Below are positions 1 through 9,068 of a DNA stretch of 64,000 nt, in pieces. The position numbers and the translations under genes were made by a program. How positions within the stretch are numbered: position 1 is the stretch's first letter; the number at the start of each line of letters is the position of its first letter. Source of the DNA: Vallitalea pronyensis (GTDB lineage Bacteria > Bacillota > Clostridia > Lachnospirales > Vallitaleaceae); assembly GCF_018141445.1 (NCBI RefSeq), contig NZ_CP058649.1, positions 3,181,001 to 3,245,000 of the forward strand, in the 5' to 3' direction. The notes under the pieces were generated by a model. That model worked only from the letters and a program-made list of their open reading frames with translations. It was not told the origin of the DNA and did not search any database.

Positions 1-1
1 A

Positions 2-559
2 GATAAGACTGCCGCTGATATTGTTAACACCTATTCATCGGAAGAACTTTTCAAAGTTATTCGAACATACGGTGAAGAGAAATGGGCTTCAAGAATCGTT
101 AAGAACATTATAGAGGCAAGGGAAGAAAAACCAATTAAAACCACGTATGACCTTGTTGAAATCATAAAAAAGTCAATACCTAGAAAAGCAGCTGTCAAAG
201 GTGGACATCCAGCAAAACGGACTTTTCAAGCCATAAGAATTGAATTAAATCGTGAATTAACAGTGATTAAAGACACCCTGGACGACATGGTAGAACGACT
301 GAATGATGGAGGAAGACTTTGCGTTATTACTTTCCATTCCCTAGAAGATAGAATAGTAAAGAATATTTTCAAAAACCATCAGAATCCTTGCACATGCCCG
401 CCAGACTTTCCTATTTGCGTATGCAATAAGAAGCCGAAGGGTAAAATGATAACAAGAAAACCCATAACAGCAACTCAGCTAGAACTTGACAATAATTCAC
501 GCTCTAAAAGTGCTAAGTTGAGAATATTTGAAAAAAATGAGGGGGATGTAAATGCGTAA
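2..559 (+). CDS. rsmH: 16S rRNA (cytosine(1402)-N(4))-methyltransferase RsmH (MraW), 5' truncated by window edge
   Basis: C-terminal part of RsmH, the SAM-dependent enzyme that N4-methylates C1402 of 16S rRNA in the decoding centre. The frame is open from base 2, so the true start lies upstream of the window. Family motifs are visible: [18 protein letters not shown] near bases 205-258, and the [10 protein letters not shown] block near 332-361, followed by a Cys-rich stretch ([12 protein letters not shown]) usual in Firmicute RsmH. The methyltransferase nucleotide-binding motif is missing because of the cut. The stop overlaps the ftsL start by 8 bases, which indicates translational coupling in the dcw operon, as in Bacillus. 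Identification is very secure. Confidence 0.96.
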   Translation, partial: DKTAADIVNTYSSEELFKVIRTYGEEKWASRIVKNIIEAREEKPIKTTYDLVEIIKKSIPRKAAVKGGHPAKRTFQAIRIELNRELTVIKDTLDDMVERLNDGGRLCVITFHSLEDRIVKNIFKNHQNPCTCPPDFPICVCNKKPKGKMITRKPITATQLELDNNSRSKSAKLRIFEKNEGDVNA

Positions 560-1061
560 CGAAAACCGTAGAAGCAATCAAATGTACATTGTTGGTAGTA
601 ACGCTACCAAGTTAAACACCTATACAGAATCTCACACAACAAATGAAGAACACGTTGTAAGAAAAGTAAGTCCTCGCCAAGTAAGACGTCCATACAAGTA
701 CAAAATGAAACTGGTCTGTTTGTTGGCTGTCACCATGGTCATGTGCATTGTCATGGTGAAATCCCAATTAACAGTGACTGCAATAAGTGAAGACATAGCA
801 GACTTACAAAATGACTTAAATAGTTACATAAAGAAAAATAGTCTTATTACCGAAAACATAAGCAATAATGTGAAGTTAGAAACTGTTTATGAAATTGCGA
901 CAACAAGACTGGGTATGGTTATGCCTAACCAAAACCAAATCAGTAAAATAAGCGTAAAAAAAGGCAGCTATACACAACAGTTTGCAGATATAGAAGCACC
1001 TGCTCAAGAACAAGAAGCTGTTAGCAATATACTTGGTTTTATTTTATCCAATCAAAGGTGA
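552..1061 (+). CDS. ftsL: cell division protein FtsL-like (septum formation protein)
   Basis: 169-aa bitopic membrane protein in the FtsL position between rsmH and the first PBP. It has a basic cytoplasmic N-terminus of about 50 residues, one transmembrane segment at about 54-73 ([17 protein letters not shown]), and then an extracytoplasmic helical segment with coiled-coil character. The latter ends in [15 protein letters not shown], a typical FtsL/DivIC ending (x-LGM-x-x-P-x-xxQI). FtsL works with DivIC and DivIB to regulate the septal synthase FtsW-PBP2B. The ATG lies inside the rsmH end behind a GAGGGGG-type ribosome site. FtsL sequences are poorly conserved, so the name rests on architecture plus gene order; the cytoplasmic tail is long for the family. 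Confidence 0.85.
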   Translation: MRNENRRSNQMYIVGSNATKLNTYTESHTTNEEHVVRKVSPRQVRRPYKYKMKLVCLLAVTMVMCIVMVKSQLTVTAISEDIADLQNDLNSYIKKNSLITENISNNVKLETVYEIATTRLGMVMPNQNQISKISVKKGSYTQQFADIEAPAQEQEAVSNILGFILSNQR

Positions 1062-1067
1062 TGAAAG

Positions 1068-3050
1068 ATGAAGAGTAAAAAGTTTTTAACATATCCTATG
1101 AAAAGGAAGTTGGTTTTCCTTTTCTTTGTTTTTATATGTGGCCTTGCAGCGCTAACGGTACGCATATACTCTATTGTAACAAGTGAAGGCTCTACATATG
1201 GAAAAAGTGTATTAAGTCAAAAAGTCAATAATAGTGTCCGATATAATCAGTTGATTGATCCTAAAAGAGGGACCATATATGATCGCAATGGTCGTGTTTT
1301 TGCCGAGAGTAAAAAGGTATATCACATCATCTTTGACCCTGGTGTGCTTTCACGTTGTGATGAAGAAGACAGGGACGAAACGGTTAATTTCTTAGTGGAT
1401 AGTTTTGGTGTTTTGAAGACGAAATTAGAGGATTTAGTTGAAAACAAGAGCTACAGTAATTATGAACTTGTAGCCAAGAACCTTGATTATAACGATATTG
1501 AGGAAGAGTACGAAATTATTAAAAAGGGGACGTATAAAGGCTTGTACCTTCAAGAGGTATATAATCGTTATTACCCAGGTGATAACATGCTATCCGATGC
1601 ACTGGGCTTTGTAAACAAGAACAATCAGGGTAGCTGGGGCGTAGAAGAAACGTATGATAACGAGCTAAAGGGTGAAGAAGGTAGAGCGTTCGGCGTTATT
1701 AACGACGGGCATTACATTCAGAATAAATATGTAAAGCCCCAAAACGGTAATGATGTTGTGTTGACGATCGATCAAACCCTTCAATATTATGTAGAAAAAG
1801 CCATTAAAGAGAACTTAGAGACCACGCCTAAGAATGTATATGCTATAGCGACAAACCCACAAAACGGGGAAATATTGGCTATGGCAAGTTATCCTGATTT
1901 TAACTTAAATGATCCTTATGATTTGGATGCTTTCTTAACAGAAGAAGAGCAAAATAACATGACACAAGAAGAAAAAACCAATTTTTTATATGGATTATGG
2001 AATAATTTCAATATCAGTGGTACATATGAACCAGGTTCAACATTTAAGCCTTTTGTCATGGCCATGGCCATTGAAGAGAAGAAAATTTCATTGAATACCA
2101 AATACATGTGTAAAGGTTCTAAGTATGTTGGAGGATGGAACATTGCATGCTGGGAGCGTGGCGGACACGGTGAACAGACTTGGGTTGAAGCTTTAGAAAA
2201 TTCATGTAATGTAGCCATGATGGATATAGCTGTAGCCATTGGTGGAGAAGTCTTTGAGAAGTACATGGGGTTGTTTGGTTTCACTAACCGAACGAATATT
2301 GATCTTATTGGTGAAGCAGAGCCGCAAATGCATGAAGAAAAGAGTATGGGGCCAGTTGAGTTAGCCACATCATCTTTCGGCCAGTCATTTAACATTACAC
2401 CTATCCAGTTAATGACTTCATTTGGGTCATTAGTTAATGGGGGATATATCTATGAGCCTCATATTGTAAAGAAGATTGTTAATCCAAATGGTAATGTTGT
2501 TTCTGCAACCTCAAAAAGGCAGCTAAGACAGCCCATATCCACAGAGACAGCCCAAATGATAAAAGATGCTTTGCGTTCCGTTGTAGAAAATGGTACGGGC
2601 AAAGGTGTCCAGATAGCAGGATATGATATTGGCGGTAAATCAGGTACAGCAGAAAAATTACCTCGTGATGCAGAAAAGCATATGGTTTCATTTATGGCAA
2701 CTGCTCCAGTGGACAATCCAGAATTATTGTTATTGGTCATTGTGGATGAACCTGATGTCAAAAAACCAAGAAGTATCTATGCTCAGAAGATCGTCAAGCA
2801 AATAATGGAAGATGCTTTACCTTACATGAACCTCTACCCAAGAACAGGTGAGACAGTAGAGCCTTTAATTTTTGAACTAGATGGGGATACGGAGCATGAA
2901 GGTGTTGAAGGTGAAAATAGTCCTACACAAGGTAATGATGCAGAGGGTGAAAACGGTCATGGGTCAGATGGTGAGGATAGCAATGACACCTCAAATGATA
3001 CCAATGAAAATAGAACAGAAGGGGACAGTAATACAGCAACAGGTGAATAA
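1068..3050 (+). CDS. pbpB: class B penicillin-binding protein, PBP2B/FtsI-like division transpeptidase with acidic C-terminal tail
   Basis: 660-aa D,D-transpeptidase that cross-links septal peptidoglycan with FtsW. A short cytoplasmic N-terminus precedes a transmembrane anchor at about 15-38 and the class B dimerisation motif around RGTIYDRNG. The transpeptidase domain carries all three active-site boxes: S324-T-F-K327, S379-C-N381 and K524-S-G526. No PASTA domain follows. From about residue 605 the protein ends in a low-complexity, strongly acidic Gly/Asn/Glu/Asp-rich tail of about 55 residues, which would lie outside the membrane. The gene is 6 bp after ftsL and upstream of a second class B PBP, matching the pbpB-spoVD pair of Bacillus. 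Assignment to the vegetative role is by gene order. Confidence 0.88.
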   Translation: MKSKKFLTYPMKRKLVFLFFVFICGLAALTVRIYSIVTSEGSTYGKSVLSQKVNNSVRYNQLIDPKRGTIYDRNGRVFAESKKVYHIIFDPGVLSRCDEEDRDETVNFLVDSFGVLKTKLEDLVENKSYSNYELVAKNLDYNDIEEEYEIIKKGTYKGLYLQEVYNRYYPGDNMLSDALGFVNKNNQGSWGVEETYDNELKGEEGRAFGVINDGHYIQNKYVKPQNGNDVVLTIDQTLQYYVEKAIKENLETTPKNVYAIATNPQNGEILAMASYPDFNLNDPYDLDAFLTEEEQNNMTQEEKTNFLYGLWNNFNISGTYEPGSTFKPFVMAMAIEEKKISLNTKYMCKGSKYVGGWNIACWERGGHGEQTWVEALENSCNVAMMDIAVAIGGEVFEKYMGLFGFTNRTNIDLIGEAEPQMHEEKSMGPVELATSSFGQSFNITPIQLMTSFGSLVNGGYIYEPHIVKKIVNPNGNVVSATSKRQLRQPISTETAQMIKDALRSVVENGTGKGVQIAGYDIGGKSGTAEKLPRDAEKHMVSFMATAPVDNPELLLLVIVDEPDVKKPRSIYAQKIVKQIMEDALPYMNLYPRTGETVEPLIFELDGDTEHEGVEGENSPTQGNDAEGENGHGSDGEDSNDTSNDTNENRTEGDSNTATGE

Positions 3051-3109
3051 CACCTTTCCCTGTATCATAAACCGATCATATGAAATATTAAGTTTCCTTT
3101 AAATTTAGC

Positions 3110-3135
3110 ATAACCTTCATGGAAATTCATAGAAT
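3110..3135 (+). promoter_or_regulatory. candidate sigma-E promoter upstream of spoVD-like gene
   Basis: In the 113-bp gap between the two PBP genes, ATA at 3110-3112 and CATAGAAT at 3128-3135 are 15 bp apart. This resembles the sigma-E pattern (-35 ATA; -10 CATANNNT). Bacillus spoVD is transcribed by sigma-E, so a mother-cell promoter here would make sense. The motifs are short and the sequence AT-rich, so chance occurrence is possible. Confidence 0.35.
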
Positions 3136-3163
3136 TATATAAAAGTAGGTATATGGTGAATGT

Positions 3164-5089
3164 ATGCTAAGACCAAAAACACATAATAGGAAACGCACTT
3201 TTTTAATCTGTACAGTTTATGGAACACTGTTATTTCTGCTAATTATTCGCGTGGGTCATATCATGATAATTCAGGCAGATTTTTTACAAGAGAAGGCGGA
3301 AGACCTTCATAATAGAGAACGTGTCATCAAAGCTGAAAGAGGTAACATCCTGGATCGCAATGGTGTACCAATAGCCGTTAATAAATCCGTAACCAGTGTA
3401 TCTGTTATCCATAATCAAATGACCGATAAAGAAAAAGTCATACAGGTTTTGTGTGATAAGCTAGAGTTGGATCGTGCTTATGTGGAGAAAAAAGTCAACA
3501 ACCGTGTGGCTCTAGAACGCATTAAGACCAATGTGGATAAAGCTATTGCTGATGAGATACGAGCTTTTGACCTTGATGGTGTCGTCATTGATGAAGATCA
3601 CAAAAGAATATATCCTTTTTCAAATCTTGCCTCTCATGTGGTTGGATTTGTTGGAAAAGATAATCAAGGTATTATAGGTTTAGAGGTTAAATATGATAAA
3701 TACCTAAAAGGTGAAGTGGGTAAAATATTGACTCAAACAAATGCTAAAGGGATTGAGTTAGAAAATATAGCTGAGAGTAGAAAAGAACCTGTACCAGGTT
3801 TTCATCTTGTAACCAGTATGGATGTGAACATTCAAAAATATGCAGAACAGGCTCTAGAAAAAGTACTCATTTCTAAAAATGCCAAAAGAGGTTCCATCAT
3901 ACTAATGAACCCTCAAAATGGTGAAATATATGCCATGGCTAATAAACCAGATTTTGACTTAAATGATCCTTTTTTTCTCGGTGACCTTGAGACGAATAGT
4001 AGTGAAGAGAATCAGAAGTTATTAAATGGTATATGGCGTAATTATTGCATTAATGATACCTATGAACCCGGTTCTACTTTCAAAGTGGTTACGGCTTCCG
4101 CAGGTCTTGAAGAGAAGGTTGTAGCCTTAGATGATCGTTTTCATTGTCCCGGTTATAGTATTGTGGCAGATAGGCGGATACGATGTCATAAGGCAGGTGG
4201 CCATGGTTCTGAAAACTTTGTAGAAGGGGTTCGTAATTCATGTAACCCTGTGTTTATGGCTGTTGCTGAGCGCCTTGGCGTCGATAACTTTCTCAAGTAT
4301 TTTAAACAATTTGGTTTAATGACAAAAACAGGTATTGACCTGCCAGGTGAAGCTGTAAGTATCATGCATAAGAAGGATAAAATAGGTCCTGTGGAACTTG
4401 CTACCATGTCATTTGGTCAGTCCTTTCAGATAACACCTCTTCAACTTATTCGAGCAGGTGCTTCCGTTATTAATGGTGGAAAGCTTGTAACACCTCACTT
4501 TGGTGTGGAGATACTCAACCAAGATGGTGATGTGGAGGAAGTGTTAACATATGACCATTCAAAAAGAGCCATCAGCGAGGCGACCTCTGAGACCATGGCA
4601 CAGATTTTGGAAAGTGTTGTTTCACAAGGTACAGGTAGAAGATGTTATGTACCAGGCTATAAAGTAGGGGGGAAGACAGCTACATCAGAGAAACTGCCAA
4701 GAAGCAGCAACAAATATATTTCCTCATTTTTAGGTTTTGCTCCTGCAGATAATCCAAGTGTTATTGCTCTTGTATTAGTTGATGAGCCTGTTGGCATCTA
4801 TTATGGTGGTACTGTAGCAGCTCCGGTTATTCGTGAAGTGTACGAAAATATACTACCCTATATGGGTATTAATCCAAAGTATGAACAAAGGGATTTTGAT
4901 GAATTTAAGATAGGTGAAATAACCATTCCTAATTTAACAGGTCTTAACACCAATGAAGCCAAGAAATTGTTAAAAGATTTAGAACTAGAAATCGTCTCTC
5001 TAGGCGAGGGTGAGACGATTATAGAACAGTTTCCTCTCCCAAATGATAAAGTGAATAGAGGCAGTAAATTAATCCTCTTTGCAGATTAG
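3164..5089 (+). CDS. spoVD: class B PBP, SpoVD-like sporulation transpeptidase with one PASTA domain and altered KTG box
   Basis: 641-aa class B PBP. It has an N-terminal transmembrane segment at about 12-33, the dimerisation region around RGNILDRNG, a transpeptidase domain, and a single C-terminal PASTA domain (about 583-641, starting ITIPNLTGL). One PASTA domain is typical of SpoVD, which makes spore-cortex peptidoglycan with SpoVE in the mother cell. The boxes S304-T-F-K307 and S359-C-N361 are normal. The third box reads K504-T505-A506-T instead of K-T/S-G-T, an unusual change at a residue lining the beta3 strand of the active site. The reading frame is otherwise intact. A possible sigma-E promoter lies just upstream. 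The ATG at 3164 follows a weak GGTGA-type site. Confidence 0.86.
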   Translation: MLRPKTHNRKRTFLICTVYGTLLFLLIIRVGHIMIIQADFLQEKAEDLHNRERVIKAERGNILDRNGVPIAVNKSVTSVSVIHNQMTDKEKVIQVLCDKLELDRAYVEKKVNNRVALERIKTNVDKAIADEIRAFDLDGVVIDEDHKRIYPFSNLASHVVGFVGKDNQGIIGLEVKYDKYLKGEVGKILTQTNAKGIELENIAESRKEPVPGFHLVTSMDVNIQKYAEQALEKVLISKNAKRGSIILMNPQNGEIYAMANKPDFDLNDPFFLGDLETNSSEENQKLLNGIWRNYCINDTYEPGSTFKVVTASAGLEEKVVALDDRFHCPGYSIVADRRIRCHKAGGHGSENFVEGVRNSCNPVFMAVAERLGVDNFLKYFKQFGLMTKTGIDLPGEAVSIMHKKDKIGPVELATMSFGQSFQITPLQLIRAGASVINGGKLVTPHFGVEILNQDGDVEEVLTYDHSKRAISEATSETMAQILESVVSQGTGRRCYVPGYKVGGKTATSEKLPRSSNKYISSFLGFAPADNPSVIALVLVDEPVGIYYGGTVAAPVIREVYENILPYMGINPKYEQRDFDEFKIGEITIPNLTGLNTNEAKKLLKDLELEIVSLGEGETIIEQFPLPNDKVNRGSKLILFAD

Positions 5090-5140
5090 AAAAATTGTGG
5101 TAATATTAACATGGAAAATTATTGTTTGGAGGAGATGAAG

Positions 5141-6601
5141 TTGAAATTACAGGGATTGTTGAAAAATGTTAGTTATGAAGTATTACAAGGAACAGATAAT
5201 ATTAATATTTCAAATATACAGTATGATTCTAGGAAAGTCACAGAAGGTAGTTTGTTTGTATGTATTGTCGGATTTAATGTAGATGGGCATCATTACGCTT
5301 CTAGTGCTGTTGTTAATGGCGCAAAGGCCTTATTGGTTGAAGAGAACATTGAAGGCATTAATGAGCATATAACCATCGTTAAAGTCAGTAATACAAGGAA
5401 AGTCATTGCAGCTCTTGCAGATCGCTATTATAATCATCCTTCGGATAAATTTCGTTTAATTGGTGTAACAGGAACGAATGGTAAGACATCCACTACTTTT
5501 TTAACCAAGAGTATATTAGAGGCTTATGGGAAGAAAACAGGCATCATAGGCACCATTGAAAATAGAATTGGTGATGAGATACTTAAGGCTCATCGCACCA
5601 CACCAGAATCACTGGACTTGCAGGAGCTTTTTTATAACATGGTGGAGAGGAATGTCAACGATGTTGTGATGGAGGTATCGTCTCACTCCCTTGATTTGCA
5701 TCGGGTTGATGCGTGTCGATTTGATGTAGGGGTTTATACAAATTTAACCCTTGATCATCTTGATTTTCATAAGACCATGGAAAATTATCGGGATGCCAAA
5801 CTGAAACTATTCAACATGTGTGATACGGGCGTCATTAATTTAGATGATAACTATGCTTCCTATATGATTGATAATAGCAGCTGTAAAAAGTACCTTACCT
5901 ACGGTATTGATAATGATGAGGCAGACCTTAATGCAGTTCAGTTAAAGATGGACTTAGGTGGTGCATCTTTTAAGGTGACCTATCAAGGAACCACGTATGC
6001 CATAAAATTAGCTACACCAGGTAAATTCAGCGTTTATAACGCGTTAGCAGCTATGGGTGGCTGCCTTGCTCTGGCCATACCTATGGAGACCATCAAAGAA
6101 GGACTAGAAAAAAACAAGGGTATTCGAGGACGGTTTCAATCTTTTGCCAGCAAAAAAGGCTATAACGTTATCGTTGATTATGCCCATGCTCCAGATGGAC
6201 TCTTAAATGTCTTGAAATCCATGAAAGAGTTTGTAAAAGGACGTATTATCACCGTGTTTGGGTGTGGAGGTGACCGTGACAGGAGTAAACGACCTGTTAT
6301 GGGTGAAATCGCTGGCAGGCATTCGGATTACTGTGTGATTACATCGGATAACCCAAGAACAGAAGATCCTTTAAGTATTGTTCAAGAGGTTGAAGCAGGT
6401 GTTAAAGGAACGAACTGTGCCTATGAAACAGTGGTAGACCGACTTAAAGGTATTCATACAGCTCTTGCTATGGCTAAAGAAGGTGACCTGATACTTATTG
6501 CTGGTAAGGGTCATGAAGATTACCAAGTTCTTCGGGATGAAATCATTCATTTTGATGATGCAGAGGTTGTTTTAGGATATTTTGAGACTGAGCGTATATA
6601 A
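5141..6601 (+). CDS. murE: UDP-N-acetylmuramoyl-L-alanyl-D-glutamate--meso-diaminopimelate ligase MurE
   Basis: Mur ligase that adds the third stem-peptide residue to UDP-MurNAc-Ala-Glu in the cytoplasm. I place the start at TTG 5141 (MKLQGLL...), 8 bases after GGAGG; an in-frame ATG at 5111 lies upstream of that ribosome site and has none of its own. The protein is then 486 aa. It shows the P-loop GVTGTNGKTST, the Mur ligase signature RTTPESLDLQ, and D403-N-P-R406. DNPR is the meso-diaminopimelate selectivity motif of MurE, which predicts A1-gamma type peptidoglycan. It follows spoVD by about 50 bp and precedes murF by 62 bp. Confidence 0.95.
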   Translation: MKLQGLLKNVSYEVLQGTDNINISNIQYDSRKVTEGSLFVCIVGFNVDGHHYASSAVVNGAKALLVEENIEGINEHITIVKVSNTRKVIAALADRYYNHPSDKFRLIGVTGTNGKTSTTFLTKSILEAYGKKTGIIGTIENRIGDEILKAHRTTPESLDLQELFYNMVERNVNDVVMEVSSHSLDLHRVDACRFDVGVYTNLTLDHLDFHKTMENYRDAKLKLFNMCDTGVINLDDNYASYMIDNSSCKKYLTYGIDNDEADLNAVQLKMDLGGASFKVTYQGTTYAIKLATPGKFSVYNALAAMGGCLALAIPMETIKEGLEKNKGIRGRFQSFASKKGYNVIVDYAHAPDGLLNVLKSMKEFVKGRIITVFGCGGDRDRSKRPVMGEIAGRHSDYCVITSDNPRTEDPLSIVQEVEAGVKGTNCAYETVVDRLKGIHTALAMAKEGDLILIAGKGHEDYQVLRDEIIHFDDAEVVLGYFETERI

Positions 6602-6663
6602 GTGTATGCCTAATCGTTCAAGTGTTTTGTTGATCAGCTTTTAAGAAAGGAAATGATTAGTTC

Positions 6664-8064
6664 ATGAGACAGTTTAATATAGAGGCATTGGTTAAAGCTG
6701 TTAATGGCAACCTCATACACAAAGATGTGTTAAGCAGGCATATACAGGTAAACAATGTCTCCATCGATTCAAGAACCATAGAGAATCATGATATTTTTAT
6801 ACCGATTGTTGGAGAAAATTTTGATGGTCATGATTTTATAAAGGCAGCATATGAAAGAGGTGCCTATCTGTCGTTCACAGAGGATGAGACGAAGATTCCT
6901 CCAGATAGATGTGGTATTCATGTAAAAGATACGAAGCAGGCCTTAAAAGATTTTGCCATGTACTATTTGACGTTGTTTCAAATTCCCGTCATAGCCGTAA
7001 CAGGTAGTGTGGGTAAAACAAGCTGTAAAGAAATGATTGCCTCGGTACTCAGTGCAAAATTTCTAGTGCATAAAACCCGTGGTAATTTTAATAATGAAAT
7101 TGGTCTGCCGTTAACCCTTTTTAAATTGGAAGATTATCATCAATGTGTTGTTCTTGAAATGGGTATGAACCATTATGGCGAGATACATCGTTTGAGTGAG
7201 ATTGCAAAGCCTGATATAGCCGTTATTACCAATATAGGTGAGGCGCACATTGAGAATCTTGGCTCTAAAGATGGCATTCTAAAAGCCAAAAGTGAAATTT
7301 TAGACTTCTTAAAAGACGATGGGTTAGTCATATTAAATGGCGATGACCCTTATCTAAGAAAGCTTATGCGTAAAATACGTTTTAAGACAGTAACCTTTGG
7401 GTTCAATAAACAAAACGATTATTACATTAAAGACTATCGTGTACTGGGTTGGGAAGGGATATGTGCGCATATTGCATCACCAATAGAAAGGTATGCGATT
7501 AGGATAAACACTTTAGGTAAACATATGCTGTATAATGTTATACCGGGTATTATTATTGGGCATTATCTTGGTATGGATGTCTCACAGATTGAAACGGGTA
7601 TTACAAAATATAAACCAGCTAAGATGCGGATGAATAAACTATTATTAAATAGAGGTATTGTTGTGATTAATGACGCCTACAATGCAAGTGTCGATTCCAT
7701 GCGTTCTGCTATGGAAACTTTAGCTGCCTTAGATACGGATGGAAGAAAAGTTGCAATTTTAGGCGACATGTTTGAGATGGGGGATCATGCAAAGATGGCT
7801 CATGAACAAGTTGGTGAAATTGCTTCAAAACATCCATTGGATTTATTGGTGTGTGTTGGAAAAGATGCTAAATATATCTATGAAAGTGGTTTAGCACATG
7901 GCATAGACAACTTAAGAATACGGTATTATCCATCCAAAGAAAAGTTGATGAATGACCTTGAGGATGTGCTTAAGGAAAAGGATACAATTATTGTTAAAGC
8001 TTCTCGAGGTATGTATCTGGAAAATGTAATAGAAGCAATTAAAGAAGCTACAAATGTTAAATAA
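6664..8064 (+). CDS. murF: UDP-N-acetylmuramoyl-tripeptide--D-alanyl-D-alanine ligase MurF
   Basis: 466-aa Mur ligase that adds the D-Ala-D-Ala dipeptide to UDP-MurNAc-tripeptide, the last cytoplasmic peptide step before MraY. The N-terminal substrate domain contains SIDSRTIENHDIFIPI (MurF signature). The central ATP-binding domain has the P-loop AVTGSVGKTS, then the family block TRGNFNNEIGLPLTL and LEMGMNHYGEI. The C-terminal domain contains VINDAYNASVDSMRSA, typical of MurF. The ATG follows GAAAGGAAATGATTAGTTC with a good ribosome site. It sits between murE and mraY, the standard dcw order. Confidence 0.96.
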   Translation: MRQFNIEALVKAVNGNLIHKDVLSRHIQVNNVSIDSRTIENHDIFIPIVGENFDGHDFIKAAYERGAYLSFTEDETKIPPDRCGIHVKDTKQALKDFAMYYLTLFQIPVIAVTGSVGKTSCKEMIASVLSAKFLVHKTRGNFNNEIGLPLTLFKLEDYHQCVVLEMGMNHYGEIHRLSEIAKPDIAVITNIGEAHIENLGSKDGILKAKSEILDFLKDDGLVILNGDDPYLRKLMRKIRFKTVTFGFNKQNDYYIKDYRVLGWEGICAHIASPIERYAIRINTLGKHMLYNVIPGIIIGHYLGMDVSQIETGITKYKPAKMRMNKLLLNRGIVVINDAYNASVDSMRSAMETLAALDTDGRKVAILGDMFEMGDHAKMAHEQVGEIASKHPLDLLVCVGKDAKYIYESGLAHGIDNLRIRYYPSKEKLMNDLEDVLKEKDTIIVKASRGMYLENVIEAIKEATNVK

Positions 8065-8081
8065 ATCAAGAGGTGGAACTT

Positions 8082-9056
8082 ATGACAAATACATCTACAA
8101 CCTTTATCATACCTGTTCTTATATCATTTTTTATCAGTGTGGTCCTATGTCCTGTGGTCATACCGTTTTTAACGAGACTGAAATTTGGTCAATTTGTTCG
8201 GGATGATGGTCCAAGGTCACACTTGAAAAAAGCAGGTACACCTACAATGGGTGGTGTTGTCATTCTTGCAGGTATGTTACTAACATCCCTTATTTATGTA
8301 GGAACCAATCCAGATATTATACCTATACTGTTTATTACCGTTGGTTTTGGTATTATTGGATTTTTAGATGATTTTATAAAAGTGGTTATGAAAAGATCAC
8401 TGGGCCTAAAAGCGTATCAAAAAATTATAGCACAATTGGTCATAACAGGTATGTACTGCTACTACCTTTTTGGATATCTCAAGTTTTCAACGGAAGTGTA
8501 TATCCCATTTTCCAATGGTATCATTGTTGACTTGGGATGGTTATATATTCCTCTTGTATTCATCATCATGATTGGTACAGTCAATAGTGTCAACCTAACG
8601 GATGGACTAGATGGTTTAGCATCAGGGGTAACCGTTCTTGTAGCCACTTTCTTCACGGTGGTGAGTATAGGTATTGATAGTAACATAACGCCCATTACTT
8701 GTGCTGCCGTAGGTAGTTTACTTGGATTTTTGCTATTTAATACTTATCCCGCTCGGGTATTTATGGGTGATACAGGGTCCTTAGCACTTGGTGGTTTTGT
8801 TGCTGCTACAGCGATTTATCTCAAGATGCCCATTTTCTTATTAATAGTTGGGTTCATTTATGTTATGGAAACCATTTCCGTTATCATTCAAGTAGGATAC
8901 TATAAAGTCACTAAAAAGCGATTCTTTAAGATGGCGCCGATTCATCACCATTTTGAACTATCCGGTTGGAATGAAACGAAAGTTGTGGTTGTATTTTGTA
9001 TCATAACAGCTATTTTATGTTTGGTGGGTTTATTAGCTTTTAATGGATTTTTCTAA
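8082..9056 (+). CDS. mraY: phospho-N-acetylmuramoyl-pentapeptide-transferase MraY
   Basis: Integral membrane enzyme that transfers phospho-MurNAc-pentapeptide to undecaprenyl phosphate to form lipid I. The start is ATG 8082 (MTNTST...): the in-frame GTG at 8073 is part of the AGAGGTGG ribosome site. The protein is 324 aa with about ten hydrophobic segments. It has the conserved loops KKAGTPTMGGV, the Asp pair in GFLDDFIKV, NLTDGLDGLASG and MGDTGSLALGG, and the HHHFE motif near residue 290, all catalytic or Mg-binding in the family. Upstream murF is 17 bp away and murD 12 bp downstream. Confidence 0.97.
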   Translation: MTNTSTTFIIPVLISFFISVVLCPVVIPFLTRLKFGQFVRDDGPRSHLKKAGTPTMGGVVILAGMLLTSLIYVGTNPDIIPILFITVGFGIIGFLDDFIKVVMKRSLGLKAYQKIIAQLVITGMYCYYLFGYLKFSTEVYIPFSNGIIVDLGWLYIPLVFIIMIGTVNSVNLTDGLDGLASGVTVLVATFFTVVSIGIDSNITPITCAAVGSLLGFLLFNTYPARVFMGDTGSLALGGFVAATAIYLKMPIFLLIVGFIYVMETISVIIQVGYYKVTKKRFFKMAPIHHHFELSGWNETKVVVVFCIITAILCLVGLLAFNGFF

Positions 9057-9068
9057 AGGAGTGCTTAG

